From NCBI GenBank assembly GCA_027943335.1, contig BSBK01001158.1, positions 806,001-870,000 on the forward strand: 64,000 nucleotides of DNA, read 5' to 3'. This DNA is from Chamaecyparis obtusa (taxonomy: Eukaryota; Streptophyta; Pinopsida; Cupressales; Cupressaceae). Under the pieces are notes generated by a model, which had not been told where the DNA came from, did not search any database, and was given only the letters and a program-made list of their open reading frames with translations. This document shows, one piece after another, positions 44,673 to 58,476 of the stretch. Position 1 is the first letter of the stretch. Each line of letters opens with the position of its first letter. A program made the translations under genes and the position numbers.

Positions 44673-45157
44673 ATGTATAAGAGGGAAGTGTCGAAGCTAA
44701 ACAAAGACAACTTTACAACATGGCAAAGCTGGATGAGACTTCACATATCTGGAATTGGAGAATCTACTATACCTTTACTGGACAATGGCTACATACAATT
44801 GACTGGTGGACATTTGACTCTTGAGTAGTTGAGAGACCATCATGAACACACTATTACTATGATAGAGATTTTTGTTGCTCTATCTGATGCCGAATTTGAG
44901 GATGTCAAGGATTGCACTACAATGAAGAAAATGTGGGATAAACTTGCTCTAGTTTATGGTGGTGATGTGAATGTGATGAGAGCTAGAGATGAAATCTTGA
45001 GAGGCAAATTTGATGACATGAAGATGAAGGAAGGAGAGAATATTACACAGTACACAAACTAAATCAAATAGGTAGTTAATGCTATCTGAGGAGCTGGTGG
45101 TATTATTTATGAAGATACAGTGGTAAGTAAGATACTGAGAACCTTGTTTCTTGTTTA
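44673..45157 (+). pseudogene. Element H gag, N-terminal part
   Basis: It begins at ATG 44673 (MYKREVSKLNKDNFTTWQSW), close to the start of E's gag. Stops at about 44826 and beyond 45060 break it. Middle residues CTTMKKMWDKLALVYGGDVN and KMKEGENITQYT match copia gag. The last residues, VVSKILRTLFLVY, are cut at 45157 by the F/G array and continue at 57702. Confidence 0.88.
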
Positions 45158-46317
45158 TGTTAGAAAGTAAAGTCCACTAAGATAACTGAGAGGAGGGGGG
45201 GTGAATCAGTTATCATATAATTATAAGTTTTATCAAATTCAACAATATTTAACCATGTAAGCAATATAATTACCAACCATATAAAGATATTCATACACAA
45301 TGACACAATAACACAAGATATGTTGACTAGGGAACCTCTTGATCAAAGAGTAAATCCTGGTGGGAATGATGCCCACAAAAGATGCACTAATATGAATATT
45401 CCTTGTGAAAGGATGGACTCTATTAGGAGTCTTATGAAATAAATTCAGTACATATAAATCCCTGTTAGGAGATTTTGAATCCTTGTTAAAAGATTCTAAC
45501 CCTGTTAGGAGTTATGGAAGACAGAAGGACCCACTACCCAAACAGCTTCAGGATAAGATCATTGAACTCACTATCCAAATAATTTTTTCGTTATTCAATA
45601 GAATAATATGTTACCTCTTCTCTAACTGTGCCAAACTGCACTCATTGTTACATCAGATCTCAATCTCAGATCTATATACTTCGCATGTCTTCCTTCACAA
45701 TTTCGCTCTCATACTTAGCTCTTTTCTTCACTTCATGCATACCACATCACATCTAAACATTAAAATAAGGAAAACAATTCCTTCCTTTATACCACACTCA
45801 AATATTTACAAATGAGTTGGCACACAATTACAAAATAAAAGTTACCACATGCTACATCAAACTTACAAAAAACTGTCGGCTTCCAGATACAATAACTCTT
45901 CACTCATGTGACCTCAATTTTTGCACTATGAACGATGTCACTAATAATGTGTCTCAAACTTCCTTTTAACTATGCAAAACTAGATTCCATCCTGATTAGG
46001 AGATATCATCCGATTTCCAAAAACTGCTACTCAGGAACACTGCCTGAATACTGCTTTCACCAAAATGCTCATAACTTTCATGAATAAAATAATTACTATC
46101 TACGCTCTTAACCATAGACATATAAAATATCAAAGAGTACAACCTCAACATTTCATATCTCCAATTGCAATAACCCACGTGTGCTAATCAAAACTTTGTC
46201 TACTTCTCTGCAAGTCTCCAGAAGATCATTGTGTTGACATCAATGACAATCATAGTCATGAATGCAATGACAACTGCTATAGAATGACTACCAAGCATTT
46301 AGAATTCATTCCTAACA
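45158..46317 (-). repeat. LTR1 of array F/G (left)
   Basis: Edges TGTTAGAAAGTAAAG and ATTCCTAACA. Hairpin arms GATAACTGA (45181-45189) and TCAGTTATC (45206-45214). Minus-strand TATAAA at 45786-45791. A polypurine tract (plus strand ATCTCCCCCATT) follows at 46318. Confidence 0.94.
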
Positions 46318-46693
46318 ATCTCCCCCATTGGCATTGATGGCAACATAGATGAAAAACATCCAATGCTCCAAAAAATCCAATACTGCAACACTACTTCTGC
46401 AAATCCTCTTCATCAATCAAATCTTGCTTCGTTATCCTGTTCAGTTGTCTCATAAAGTTTTGCTCATATTGTTTTTCATGCATACTTCTCCCCCATTGAC
46501 ATCAATGATAGAAATTTCATCACTATGTCAACAACAACTCAATGTCAAAAGACATTGTTCAAAAAATACATTCACAAGAGTCCTCATGACTCAGCTCAGA
46601 TACACATACTCCCCCATAGAGGAAGTACCAACATCCAATCCAGAAGAAAGATAGGGCTCATATACCACTGGACAGATGCAACCAACTACATTA

Positions 46694-49600
46694 TTACTCA
46701 AAAGTAGGCTAGGGCATAACCCCAAGCATACCTCTCAGATACGCAAATGTATCCTTAGGCAAAGGCTTAGTAAATATGTCTGCTATTTGTTCCTTTGTGC
46801 TTATGTACTCCAATCTGACTTCTTTCTTAGAAACTTTCTCTCTTACAACATGATATTTAATCTCTATATGCTTTGTCTTAGAATGTAATACAGGATTCTT
46901 AGACATACTAACTATGCTGGTGTTGTCACAATGTATGACAATAGGCTCAACAAACTTAATTCCAATATCCTTCAGCATTTGCTTCATCCAAATTATTTGG
47001 TTATAATTGGTTGCTCCTACTACATACTCTATTTCTGTTGTACTCTGTGAAATACAATTCTACTTCTTACTTAGCCAAGAAACTAATCTTTCTCCAAGAA
47101 AAAAGGCTCCACCACTGGTGCTTTTCTTGTCATCAACACTACCTCCCCTATCAGCATCTGTATATGCACATAGGGTAAAATCTTTAGATTTTTCATACCA
47201 CAATCCATAGTCCATTGTGCCTCTTAAATATCTTAGTATTCTCTTTACTGCTGTATAATGTGACTCTCTAGGTTCAACTTGAAATCTTGCTACCATTCAA
47301 ACTAAATGTTGTATATCCAGTCTAGTGTGTGTTAAGTACTGCAATCCTCCAATCATGTATCTATATTTCTTCTGCTCAACTACCAGTGTTTCATCTTTGC
47401 TAGATAGTTTGTGTCCTGTAACCATAGGTGTTCCAACTAGTTTACAGTTCTCCATTCCAAATCTTTTCATTAAATCATTCAAGTACTTTGTTTGACATAC
47501 AAAGATACCATCATTATTCTCTATTATCTATAATCCCAAAAAGTATTTCATCTCACCAATCATACTCATTTCAAATTCAGTCTTCATTTCATCATCAAAT
47601 TTGTCACTAGCTTCATCTTCTCCTCCAAAGATAATGTCATCAACAAAAATAACTATAACCAACAAACCATTTTCAATTTCATTTGTGTATAGATTGCTAT
47701 CAGTTGTTCCTTTAGTAAATCCCAATTTCAATAAATACTTATCTAGTCTAGCATACCAAGTTCTAGGTGCTTGCTTTAGTCCATATAATGGTTTCTTCAG
47801 TTTACATACCATATCTCATTCTTGACTCAAAGGAAAACCTTCAGGCTGCTCAATGTAGACTTCTTCTTCCAATTCCCCATTTAGAAATGCAGACTTCACA
47901 TCCATCTGATACACTTTAAATTTCTTAAAAGATTCATAAGCCAAAAACATTCTTACTGCTTCAAGTCTTGCTATGGGTGCAAAAGTTTCTTCATAGTCAA
48001 TTCCTTCTTGCTTTGTTTCTTACCACTTCTCCTTGTTCATTCATCTTGTTTTTGAATACCCATTTAGTTCCAATCACATTCTTGTCTTTAGGTCTAGGGA
48101 CCAATTCCCATGTCTTGTTCTTTTCAATCTGATCTAATTCTTCTTTCATAGCATTAATCCAATGTTCATCTTCACAATCTTCACTAGTAGATTTAGGTTC
48201 AATTTGAGAAATCAAACATAAATGTACCTTATTACGAGTCAAAAATCCTCTGTCCAAACTTCCAATAACTTGTTCAATAGGATGATGTCTTGATAGATAC
48301 CTATTCGGTGTCATAGTCATAGATCTTGTTTCAATTGTAGATTCTTCTCTAGATTCCTCTCCAGTTTCTTCTGCAGGACTCTCATTCAATAATTCACTGT
48401 CAGTCTCATAGAATAATTCAGTAGATTTAGTGTTAGACTGAGGATGAGCTTCTTCATTAGATTCATAATCAAGCATTCTTTCCTAAATTTTGAACTTCTC
48501 ATCAACTTTAACATTTGCACTCTCAACAATAGTTTTAGTTCTCTTATTATAACATTTATATGCTTTTATTTTCAAAGAATATCCAAGAAAAATTCCTTCA
48601 TCACTTCTAGGATCAAACTTTCCAATATCATCATTGCTCTTTATATAACATTTGCTTCCAAAAATTCTAAAATACTTAACTGAGAGTGCATGTCCAAACC
48701 ATAATTCATAAGGTGTCTTGTCTGTGTCTGCTCTAATTTGTACTCTGTTCATTGTATAAACTATTGTATTCACTATTTCTCTCCAGAATGTCTTCACCAA
48801 ATCATTCTCAAATAGCATAGCTCTTGCTGCTTCAGTCATTGACCTGTTTCTGCTTTCTGCAATACCATTTTGTTCAGGTGTTCTTGGGGCTGAAAATTGT
48901 CTCTTAATACCATTCACTTCACAAAAAGTGTTAAATTCTCTAGAAGTAAAGTCACCACCTCTATCAGATCTCAAACATTTAATCTTCATTCCAGATTCAT
49001 TCTCAACTTTATTCTTAATGATCTTAAACTTATCAAATGCTTCAGATTTTTCTTTTAGAAATGCAATCCACATCATTCTTGTAAAATCATTAACAAGAAT
49101 CATAAAATACCTTTCTCCATAGACTGCTATAGTCCTAGTAGGACCGCTCAAGTCTATATGAACAATCTCCAACTTCTCTGCCGATGTGACCTTCTTACTA
49201 TGAAATGAACTTCTCTTCTACTTAGCCATCACACATTCTTTGCAAATCATGTTAGTAGGCTTCATAATTTTACGCAAATCCCTTACTGCAAGTGTAGTAC
49301 TTAATTTCACAATGTTATCAAAGTTTATATGACAAAACCTTCTATGCCATAACTAACTGTCATCAATCTTAGTAATCAAACATGTCATCTTAGTAGCATT
49401 CTACTGAAATACGTTACCTCTAGTTCTAGATCCAGTTCCAATCAGATTTTCATCTTTATCCTTTATCACACAAGTTTTCTCAATAAACCAAACTTGATAT
49501 CCCTTATCAACTAACTATCCAACACTCAAAAGATTATGTCTCAATTCATCAACAAAGTAAACATCATCAGTATTAGTCTTTCCATCAAGAGTAATAGATC

Positions 49601-50786
49601 CTATACCTTTAATCAAACAAGGTGCATTGTTACCAACTCTAACAACTCCTCCATCATAATTGTTAAACTTTATGAACTTTTTCATATCTCTTGTCATATG
49701 ATGTGAACAACCACTATCTATAATCCAATCAACTTTCTTTTCAAATTGGGAAACTAAGGATTTTTATTCCTTCACATAAGATTTAGGATTCTCTTCTTTA
49801 ATTGCTACAAATCCTATTCCATCATTATTCTTAGTATCACTTTCACTCAAAGTTATTTCAATACTAGATTCAAGATCTTCATCATTAGCATAATAACATT
49901 CCTTAGATCTTCTAGGCTTGAAATTATTTCTATACTTATTAACTCTCTTAGGAAATTTAGATGCAAAATGACCATATTCTTGACAAGTCCAACATTTAAA
50001 ATTTTTCTTGCTGTCTAGTTCTCTTTTCACAAGCAAGGCAATACCTTCTTCAATCTTCTTGTCTTCTTCATTTCTAGGTCTGTTGTTGGCATAATCTCCA
50101 CTCACACTGGTACTTCTTGACAAAGTAGGATGAACAATAAGAGCATTGAATGTTGTCTCCATTCTAGGTAAGTCTCCTGATACCCTCAGGTTCATTTTTG
50201 CTGCTTCCAATCTTCCAAGAAGAGACTCTCTTGTAAAGTTCATAGTACAAGGTATAACTTGTTCAATCATCTGTGTTGTCTACTTAAATATATTAGTCAA
50301 TGTCCTTAGAATTTTCCATATCACTTCATTCTTTGTTTTGGATCTTCCACAAGATTTTATCCCTGCAATAATTTTTGACATTCTACCAATATAGCTTCTA
50401 ACAGATTCATCTTCCATCATTCTAATATCCTCAAATGCACATATCCAATTAAGTAATCTAGCTCTCTTTGCATGTTCATCACCTTCAAAAGTATATTGTA
50501 AAGCTTTCCAAATTTCATGAGATTTTTTAAAACATTTTACCTGACTATATTCATTCTCTAGAAGTGTTGTCAAAAGTGCTTCTCTTGCATGTATGTTACA
50601 CATGAATAGATCTACCTCATCTTTTTAACTTGATTCAAGATTATCTTCTTCAATGATAGTCCTATCATTCTTTGTAATCAACCAATAACCTGGTCCTAAA
50701 CACAGTAGATGTGTCTTCATCTTTTCTTTCTAGCTATCAAAATTTATTCCATCAAACTTAGGGCTTTCTTTCCTAAAATTCACCAT
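46694..50786 (-). pseudogene. Body F gag-pol polyprotein, broken
   Basis: From ATG at 50784-50786: gag (with a Trp-to-stop in NFDS*KEKM), zinc knuckle CWTCQEYGHFASKF (last Cys lost) near 49965-50010, protease IIDSGCSHHMT (49695-49735), and integrase with VNDFTRMMWIAFLKEKSEAF and RTPEQNGIAESRN (48483-49172). The RT segment IVIFVDDIIFGG is near 47640, RNase H motifs TDADRGGSVDDKKSTSGG and IHCDNTSIVSMSKNP at 46709-47296. A 29-base loss near 48010, between CTTGCT repeats, shifts RT out of frame; body G keeps that segment. A stop at 46709-46711 truncates the end compared with body G. Confidence 0.93.
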
Positions 50787-50828
50787 GGATCTCCTTAAGT
50801 TGTTAAACTTTCCTTTCAAGGACCTGCC

Positions 50829-50840
50829 GCTCTGATACCA
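50829..50840 (-). other. Primer binding site of body F
   Basis: GCTCTGATACCA, the reverse complement of TGGTATCAGAGC, two bases from LTR2. Confidence 0.9.
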
Positions 50841-50842
50841 AT

Positions 50843-52002
50843 TGTTAGAAAGTAAAGTCCACCAAGATAACTGAGATGGGGAGGGGTGAATCAGTTATCA
50901 AATAATTATAAATTTTATCAACTTCAACAACATTTAACCATGTAAGCAATATAATTACCAACCATAGAAAGATATTCATACACAATGACACAATAACACA
51001 AGATATGTTGACTAGGGAACCTCTTGATCAAAGAGTAAACCCTGGTGGGAATGATGCCCACAAAAGATGAACTAATATAAATATTCCTATTGAAAGGATG
51101 GAATCTATTAGGAGTCTTATGAAATACATTCAGTACATATAAATCCCTATTAGGAAATTTTGAATCCTTGTTAAAAGATTCTAACCCTGTTAGGAGTTAT
51201 GGAAGACAGAAGGACCCACTGCCCAAATAGCTTCAGGGTAAGATCACTGAACTCACCATCCAAATAATCTTTTCATTATTCAACAGAATAATATGTTACC
51301 TCTTCTCTAACTGTGCCAAATGGCACTCACTGTTACATCAGATCTCAATCTCAGATCTTTGTACTTCGCATGTCTTCCTTCACAATTTCTCTCTCATACT
51401 TAGCTCTTTTCTTCACTTCATGCATACCGTATCACATCTCAACATTACAATAAGGAAAAACATTCCTTCCTTTATACCACACTCAAATATTTACAAATGA
51501 GTCAGCACATAATTACAAAATAAAAGTTACCACACGCTACATCAAAATTACACAAAACTGTTATCTTCCAGATACAATAACTCTTCACTCATGCAACCTC
51601 AAAGTTTTCACTATGAACCATATCACTAAAAATGTGTCTCAAACTTCCCTTTAACTATGAAAAACTAGATTCCATCATGATTAGGAGATATCATTCGATT
51701 TCCAAAAACTGCTACTCAGGAACACTACCTGAATACTGCTTCCACCAAAATGCTCATAACTTTCATGAATAAAATAATTACTATATGTGATCTTAACCAT
51801 AAAAATATAACATATCAAAGAGTATAACCTCAACATCACATATATCCAATTACAATAACCCACGTGCGCTAATCAAAACTATATCTTCTTCTCTGCAAGT
51901 CTCCATAAGAACACTGTGTTGACATCAATGACAATCACAGTCATGAATGCAACAACAATTACTACAGAATGACTTCCAAGCATTCAAAATTCATTCCTAA
52001 CA
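50843..52002 (-). repeat. LTR2 of array F/G (shared middle LTR)
   Basis: It serves as the 5' LTR of body F (primer site at 50829-50840) and the 3' LTR of body G (polypurine tract at 52003). There is no target duplication around it. In both the first ~230 and last ~110 bases it shares more states with LTR3 than with LTR1. Confidence 0.93.
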
Positions 52003-52378
52003 ATCTCCCCCATTGGCATTGATGAAAACATAGATGAAAAACATCCAATGTTCCAAAAAGTCCAATACTGCAACACTGCTTCTACAAATCCTCTTCATCA
52101 ATCAAATCTTGCTTCATTATCCTATTTAGTTCTCTCATAAAGTTTTTCTCATATTTTTTTCCATGCATACTTCTCCCCCATTGACATCAATGACAAAAAT
52201 TTCATCACTATGTCAACAACAACTCAATGTCAAAAGACACTATCCAGAAAATACATTCACAAGAGTCCTCATGACTTAGCTCAGATACACATACTCCCCC
52301 ATAGAGGAAGTACCAACATCCAATCCAGAAGAAAGATAGGGCTCATATACCACTAGATGGATGCAACCAACTACATTA

Positions 52379-55300
52379 TTACTCAAAAGTAGGTTGGGGC
52401 ATAACCCCAAGCATACCTCTCAGATACTCAAATGTATCCTTAGGCAAAGGCTTAGTAAATATGTCTGCTATTTGTTCCTTTGTGCTTATGTACTCCAGTC
52501 TAACTTCTTTCTCAGCAACTTTCTCTCTTACAACATGATATTTTATCTCTATATGCTTTGTATTAGAATGTAATACAAGATTCTTAGACATACTAACTAT
52601 GCTGGTGTTGTCACAATGTATGAAAATAGGCTCAACAAACTTAATTCCAATATCCTTAAGCATTTTCTTCATCCAAATTATCTGGTTACAATTGTTTGCT
52701 GCTGCTACATACTCTGCTTCTACTATACTCTATGAAATATAATTCTACTTCTTTCTTAGCTAAGAAACTAATCTTCCTCCAAGAAAAAAGTCTTCACCAC
52801 TGGTGCTTTTCTTTTCATCAACACTACCTCCCCCATCAACATCTATATATGCACATAGGGTAAAATCATTAGATTTTTCATACCACAATCCATAGTCCAT
52901 TGTGCCTCTTAAATATCTCAGTATCCTCTTTACTACTACATAATGTGACTCTCTAGGTTTAGTTTGAAATCTTGCTACCATTCCAACTAAATGTTGTATA
53001 TCTGGTCTAGTGTGTGTTAAGTACTGCAATCCTCCAATCATGGATACGTATTTCTTTTGCTCAACTTTTGGTGTTTCATCTTTGCCAGATAGTTTGTGTC
53101 CTATAACCATAGGTGTTCCAACTGGTTTACAGTTCTCCATTCCAAATCTTTTCATTAAATCATTGAAGTAATTTGTCTGACATACAAAGATACCATCATT
53201 ATTCTATGTTATCTCAATCCCAAAAAGTATTTCATCTCACCAATCATACTCATTTCAAATTCAGTCTTCATTTCATCAGCAAATTTGTCACTAGCATCAT
53301 CTTCTCCTCCAAAGATAATGTCATAAAAAAAAAACTATAACCAAAAAACCATTTTCAATTTCATTTGTGTATATCTTGCTATCAGTTGTTCCTTTAGTAA
53401 ATCCCAATTTGAATAAATACTTATCCAGTCTATCATACCAAGTTCTAGGTGCTTGATTTAGTCCATATAATGCTTTCTTCAGTTTACATACCATATCTCC
53501 TTCTTGACTCAAAGGAAAACCTTCAGGCTACTCAATTTAGACTTCTTCTTCCAATTCCCCATTCAGAAATGCAGACTTTACATCCATTTGATACACATTA
53601 AATTTCTTAAAAGATGCATAAGCCAAAAACATTCTTACTGCTTCAAGTCTTGCTATGGGTGAAAAAGTTTCTTCATAGTCAATTCCTTCTTGCTGTGAGT
53701 ATCCCTTACATACCAATCTTGCTTTGTTTCTTACCACTTCTCCTTGTTCATTCATCTTGTTTTTGAATACCCATTTAGTTCCAATCACATTCTTGTCTTT
53801 AGGTCTAGGGACCAATTCCCATGTCTTGTTCTTTTCAATTTGATCTAGTTCTTCTTTCATAGCATTAATCCAATGTTCATCTTCACAAGCTTCACTAGTA
53901 GATTTAGGTCAATTTGAGAAATCAAACATAAATGTACCTTATTACGAGTCAAAACTCCTTTGTCCAAACTTCCAATAACTTTTTCAATAGGAAGATGTCT
54001 TGATAGATACCTATTCAGTGTCATAGTCACAGATCTTGTTTCAACTATAGATTCTTCTATAGATTCCTCTCTGGTTTCTTCTGTAGGACTCTCATTCAAT
54101 AATTCGTTGTCAGTCTCATAGAATAATTCAGTAGATTCAGTGTTAGGCTGAGGATGAGCTTCTTCATCAGATTCATAATCAAGCATTCTTTCCTAAATTT
54201 TGAACTTCTCATCAACTTTAACATTTACGCTCTCAACAATAGTTTTAGTTCTCTTATTGTAACATTTACATGCTTTTCTTTTCAAAGAATATCCAATAAA
54301 AATTCCTTCATCACTTCTAGGATCAAACTTTCCAATATCATCATCTCTCTTTATATAACATTTGCTTCCAAAAATTCTAAAATACTTAACTGAGGGTGCA
54401 TGTCCAAATCATAATTCATAAGGTGTCTTGTCTGTGTCTACTCTAATTTGTACTCTGTTCATTGTATATACTGCTATATTCACTACTTCTCTCCAAAATG
54501 TCTTCACCAAATCATTCTCAAATAACATAGCTCTTGATGCTTTAGTCACTGACTTGTTTCTTCTTTCTGCAATACCATTTTGTTTAGGTGTTCTAGGGGC
54601 TAAAAATTATCTCTTAATACCATTCAATTCACAAAAAGTGTTAAATTCTCTAGAAGTAAATTCACCACCTCTATCAGATCTCATACATTTAATCTTCATT
54701 CCAGATTCATTCTCAACTTTATTCTTGATGATCTTAAACTTATCAAATGCTTCAGATTTTTCTTTTAGAAATGCAATCCACATCATTCTTGTAAAATCAT
54801 CAACAAGAATCATAAAATACCTTTCTCCTTAGAATCCTCTAGTCCTGGTAGGACCGCTCAAGTCTATGTGAACAATCTCCAACTTCTATGCCGATGTGAA
54901 CTTCTTACTAGGAAATGAACTTATCTTTTGCTTAGCCATCACACATTCTTTGAAAATCATGTTAGTAGGCTTCATAATTTTAGGCAAATCCATTACTACA
55001 AGTGTAGTACTTACTTTCACAATGTTATCAAAGTTTATATGACAAAACCTTCTATGCCATAACCAACTGTCATCAATCTTAGTAATCAAACATGTCATCT
55101 CAATAGGATTCAATTGAAATACATTACCTCTAGTTCTAGATCCAGTTCCAATCAGATTTCCATCTTTATCCTTTATCACACAAGTTTTCTCAGTAAGCCA
55201 AACTTGATATCCCTTATCAACTAACTATCCAACACTCAAAAGATTATGTCTCAATCCATCAACAAAGTAAACATCATCAGTATTGGTCTTTCCATCAAGA

Positions 55301-56480
55301 GTAATAGATCCTATACCTTTAATTAAACAAGGTGCATTGTTACCAACTCTAACAACTCCTCCATCATAATTGTTAAAATTTATGAACTTTTTCATATCTC
55401 CAGTCATATGATGTAAAAAACCACTGTCTATAATCCAATCAGCTTTCTTTTCAACTTGGGAAACTAAGACTTTTTCTTCCTTAACATCAGATTCGGGATT
55501 CTCTTCTTTAATTGCTACAAATCTTATGCCATCATTATTCTCAGTATCATTTTCACTCAAAGTTCTTTCAATACTAGATTCAAGATCTTCATTATTAGCA
55601 TAATAAGATTCCTTAGATCTTCTAGGCTTGAAATTATTTCTGTACTTCTTAACTCTCTTAGGACATTTAGATGCAAAATGACCATATTCTTGACAAGTCC
55701 AACATTAAAAAATTTTCTTACCGTCTAGTTCTCTTTTCACAAGAAAGGCAATACCTTCTTCAATCTTCTTGTCTTCTTCATTTCTAGATCTGCTGCTGGC
55801 ATAATCTCCACTCACAAAGTAGGACAAACACTAAGAGCACTAAATGTTGTCTCCATTCTAGTTAAGTCTCCTGATACCCTCAGGTTCATTTCTACTGCTT
55901 CCAATCTTCCAAGAAGAGACTCTCTTGTAAAGTTCATAGTACAAGGTATAACTTGTTCAATCATCTATGTTGTCTACTTAATTATAGAAGTCAATGTCCT
56001 CAAAATTTTCCATATCACTTCATTCTCTATTTTTGATCCTCCACAAGATTTTATCCCTGCAACAATTTCTAACATTCTACCAATATAGCTTCTAACAGAT
56101 TCATCTTCCATCATTATAATATCCTCAAATGCACATATCCAATTATGTAATCTAGCTCTCTTTGCATGTTCATCACCTTCAAAATTAGATTGTAAAGCTT
56201 TTCAAATTTCATGAGATTTTTTAGAACATTTTACCTGACTGTATTCATTCTCTGGAAGTGCTGTCAAAAGTGCTTCTCTTGCAAGTATGTTACACATGAA
56301 TAGATCTACCTCATCTTTTGAACTTGATTCAAGATTATCTTCTTCAATGATAGTCCTATCATTCTTTGTAATCAACCAATAACCTAGTCCTAAACATAGT
56401 AGATGTGTCTTGATCTTTTCTTTCTAGCAGTCAAAATTTACTCCATCAAACTTAGGGCTTTCTTTCCTGAAATTCACCAT
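52379..56480 (-). pseudogene. Body G gag-pol polyprotein, broken
   Basis: Gag starts at the ATG at 56478-56480. The zinc-knuckle frame is broken near 55706. The protease has DSGFLHHMT in place of DSGCSHHMT. Integrase lies at 54607-55179, with stops around 54605 and at the PEQNG motif. The RT start ([30 protein letters not shown]) is at 53321-53860, but the catalytic segment near 53320 is shifted. RNase H (YIDVDGGGSVDEKKSTSG, CDNTSIVSMSKN) is at 52379-53155, ending MPQPTFE before the stop at 52379. A 16-base loss near 55815 shifts gag. It differs from body F by a few percent by eye. Confidence 0.92.
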
Positions 56481-56522
56481 GGATCTCCTTAAGCTTTTAA
56501 ACTTTCCTTTCTAGGACTTCCT

Positions 56523-56534
56523 GCTCTGAAACCA
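56523..56534 (-). other. Primer binding site of body G (one mutation)
   Basis: GCTCTGAAACCA: the initiator-Met primer site with one base changed, two bases from LTR3. Confidence 0.86.
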
Positions 56535-56536
56535 AT

Positions 56537-57696
56537 TGTGAGAAAGTAAAGTCCACCAAGATAACTGAGATGGGGGGGGGTGAATCAGTTATCAAATAAT
56601 TATAACTTTTATCAACTTCAACAACATTTAACCATGTAAGCAATATAATTACCAACCATAGAAATATATTCATACATAATGACACAATAACACAAGATAT
56701 GTTGACTAGGGAACCTCTTGATCAAAGAGTAAATCCCGGTGGGAATGATGACCAAAAAAGATGCACTAATATGAATATTCCTTGTGAAAGGATGGACTCT
56801 GTTAGGAGTCTTATGAAATACATTCAGTACATATAAATCCCTGTTAGGAGATTTTGAATCCTTGTTAAAAGATTCTAACCCTATTAGGAGTTATGGAAGA
56901 CAGAGGGACCCACTACCCAAACAGCTTCAGGGTAAGATCACTAAACTCACTGTTCAAATAATCTTTTCATTATTCAACAAAATAATATTTTACCTCTTCT
57001 TTGAATGTGCCAAACCGCACTCACTGTTACATCAGATCTCAATCTCAGATCTTTGTATTTCGCATGTCTTCCTTCACAATTTCGCTCTCATACTTAGCTC
57101 TTTTGTTCACTTCATGCATACCGCATCACATCTCAACATTACAATAAGGAAAAAAATTCCTTCCTTTATACCACACTCAAATATTTACAAATGAGTTGGC
57201 ACACAATTACAAAATAAAAGTTACCACACACTACATCAAAATTACACAAAATTGTCGGCTTCCAGATACAATAAATCTTCACTCATGTGACCTTGAAGTT
57301 TGTGCTATGAACCACATCACTAAAAATGTGTCTCAAACTTCCCTTTAACTTTGCAAGACTAGATTCCATCCCGATTAGGAGATATCATCCGGTTTCCAAA
57401 AATCGCTACTTAGGAACATTGCCTAAATACCGCTTCCACCAAAATGCTCATAACTTTCATGAATAAAATAATTACTATCTACACTCTTAACCATAGACAT
57501 ATAACATATCAAAGAGTATAACCTCAATATCACATATCTCCAATTGCAATAAGCCACATGTGCTAGTCAAAACTCTGTCTGCTTCTTTGCAAGTCTCCAA
57601 AAGATCACTGTGTTGACATCTATGACAATCATAGTCATGAATGCAACAACAACTGCTAGAGAATGACTACCAAGCATTCAAAATTCATTCCTAATA
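56537..57696 (-). repeat. LTR3 of array F/G (right)
   Basis: The left edge is TGTGAGAAAG (one change from TGTTAG) and the right edge CCTAATA (one change from CCTAACA). Minus-strand TATAAA at 57165-57170. The outer target copy GTTTA follows at 57697. Confidence 0.92.
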
Positions 57697-57701
57697 GTTT
57701 A

Positions 57702-58476
57702 TACAATCAAAATATCTTCTATTCATGAAATGAGGTCTGCACCTAATAGCACTCTTACTCTTGATAGTCTGATTGGAAAGTTAACAACTTTAGAGCTAAA
57801 TAATTTTGACAATAGTCTTGTACCGAGCGTTGAGTCTACTTTTATATCATCTCTTAAGATTGGTAAATCTAGTAGTAAGCATAACATAAGTAATGAAAGT
57901 GATAGTAATATTGATGATGAGCTTGAAGAACTTATGGTCCGGAGACTACAGAAAGGTAAAGGTAGATATAAGGGAAAGTTACCTTTAGCTTGTTTTATTT
58001 GTAAAGAGGTTGGCCATATTGCTCCTAGATGTCCTAATAGGAAAGAGGATGATAAAGAAAGAGATCGATCTGGTGATGGGAAGTATGGCAGAAGAAACAA
58101 CAGAGGCTATCGAAACTACAAAAGAGATAACCAAGATAAAAAAGATAAGGGCAAAACTACATGTTACCTTGCTGAAGAAGATGAATCTGACACATACACC
58201 GATGATGATATTGAGGTGGTGTTTCTTGAAATGAAAGATGATTTAGAAGAGGAGGAAAGGTATGTAGAAACAAAACTTATTTCTAAATTTAGTAAGAATG
58301 ATACTTGGATCATTGATAGTGGTTTTAGACATCACATGACTAGTGATGAAGATAAGTTTGATCATCTTGAGCTTTATAATGGAGGATCAGTGAAAATGGG
58401 AAATGAAACACCTTGCATGGTTAAAGGAAAAGGATCTATTTTATTGAATGATAAAATTATATGTGATAATGGATAG
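57702..58476 (+). pseudogene. Element H gag C-terminus and protease
   Basis: This continues 45157 after the array. It is open for more than 240 codons: TLDSLIGKLTTLELNNFDNS, an acidic stretch DSNIDDELEELMVRRL, an intact zinc knuckle CFICKEVGHIAPRC (about 57991-58032), a charged Lys/Arg/Asp region, then the protease WIIDSGFRHHMT. The usual Cys-Ser after DSG is Phe-Arg here. The segment ends KGKGSILLNDKIICDNG and two stops just before insertion I at 58481. It is the best kept gag half in the window, though the whole element is dead. Confidence 0.9.

Larger units (their letters stand above)
45158..57696 (-). mobile_element. Three-LTR copia array F/G (two bodies share a middle LTR)
   Basis: LTR1 45158-46317, body F 46318-50842, LTR2 50843-52002, body G 52003-56536 and LTR3 56537-57696. 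All three LTRs are exactly 1160 bp. GTTTA flanks only the outer ends (45153-45157 and 57697-57701). Both bodies are minus strand with their own primer site and polypurine tract. One insertion followed by unequal recombination between LTRs of sister or homologous copies explains this layout. LTR2 resembles LTR3 more than LTR1. Same family as element A. Confidence 0.95.

Noticed and set aside
50843..52002. Middle LTR read as the border between two independent insertions
   Set aside because: No target duplication is found around it; the only matching pair (GTTTA) is at the outer ends.
57723..58100. Minus-strand 125-codon ORF rich in Ser and Leu
   Set aside because: It is the antisense of the Lys/Asp/Ser-rich gag of H, which carries a real zinc knuckle.
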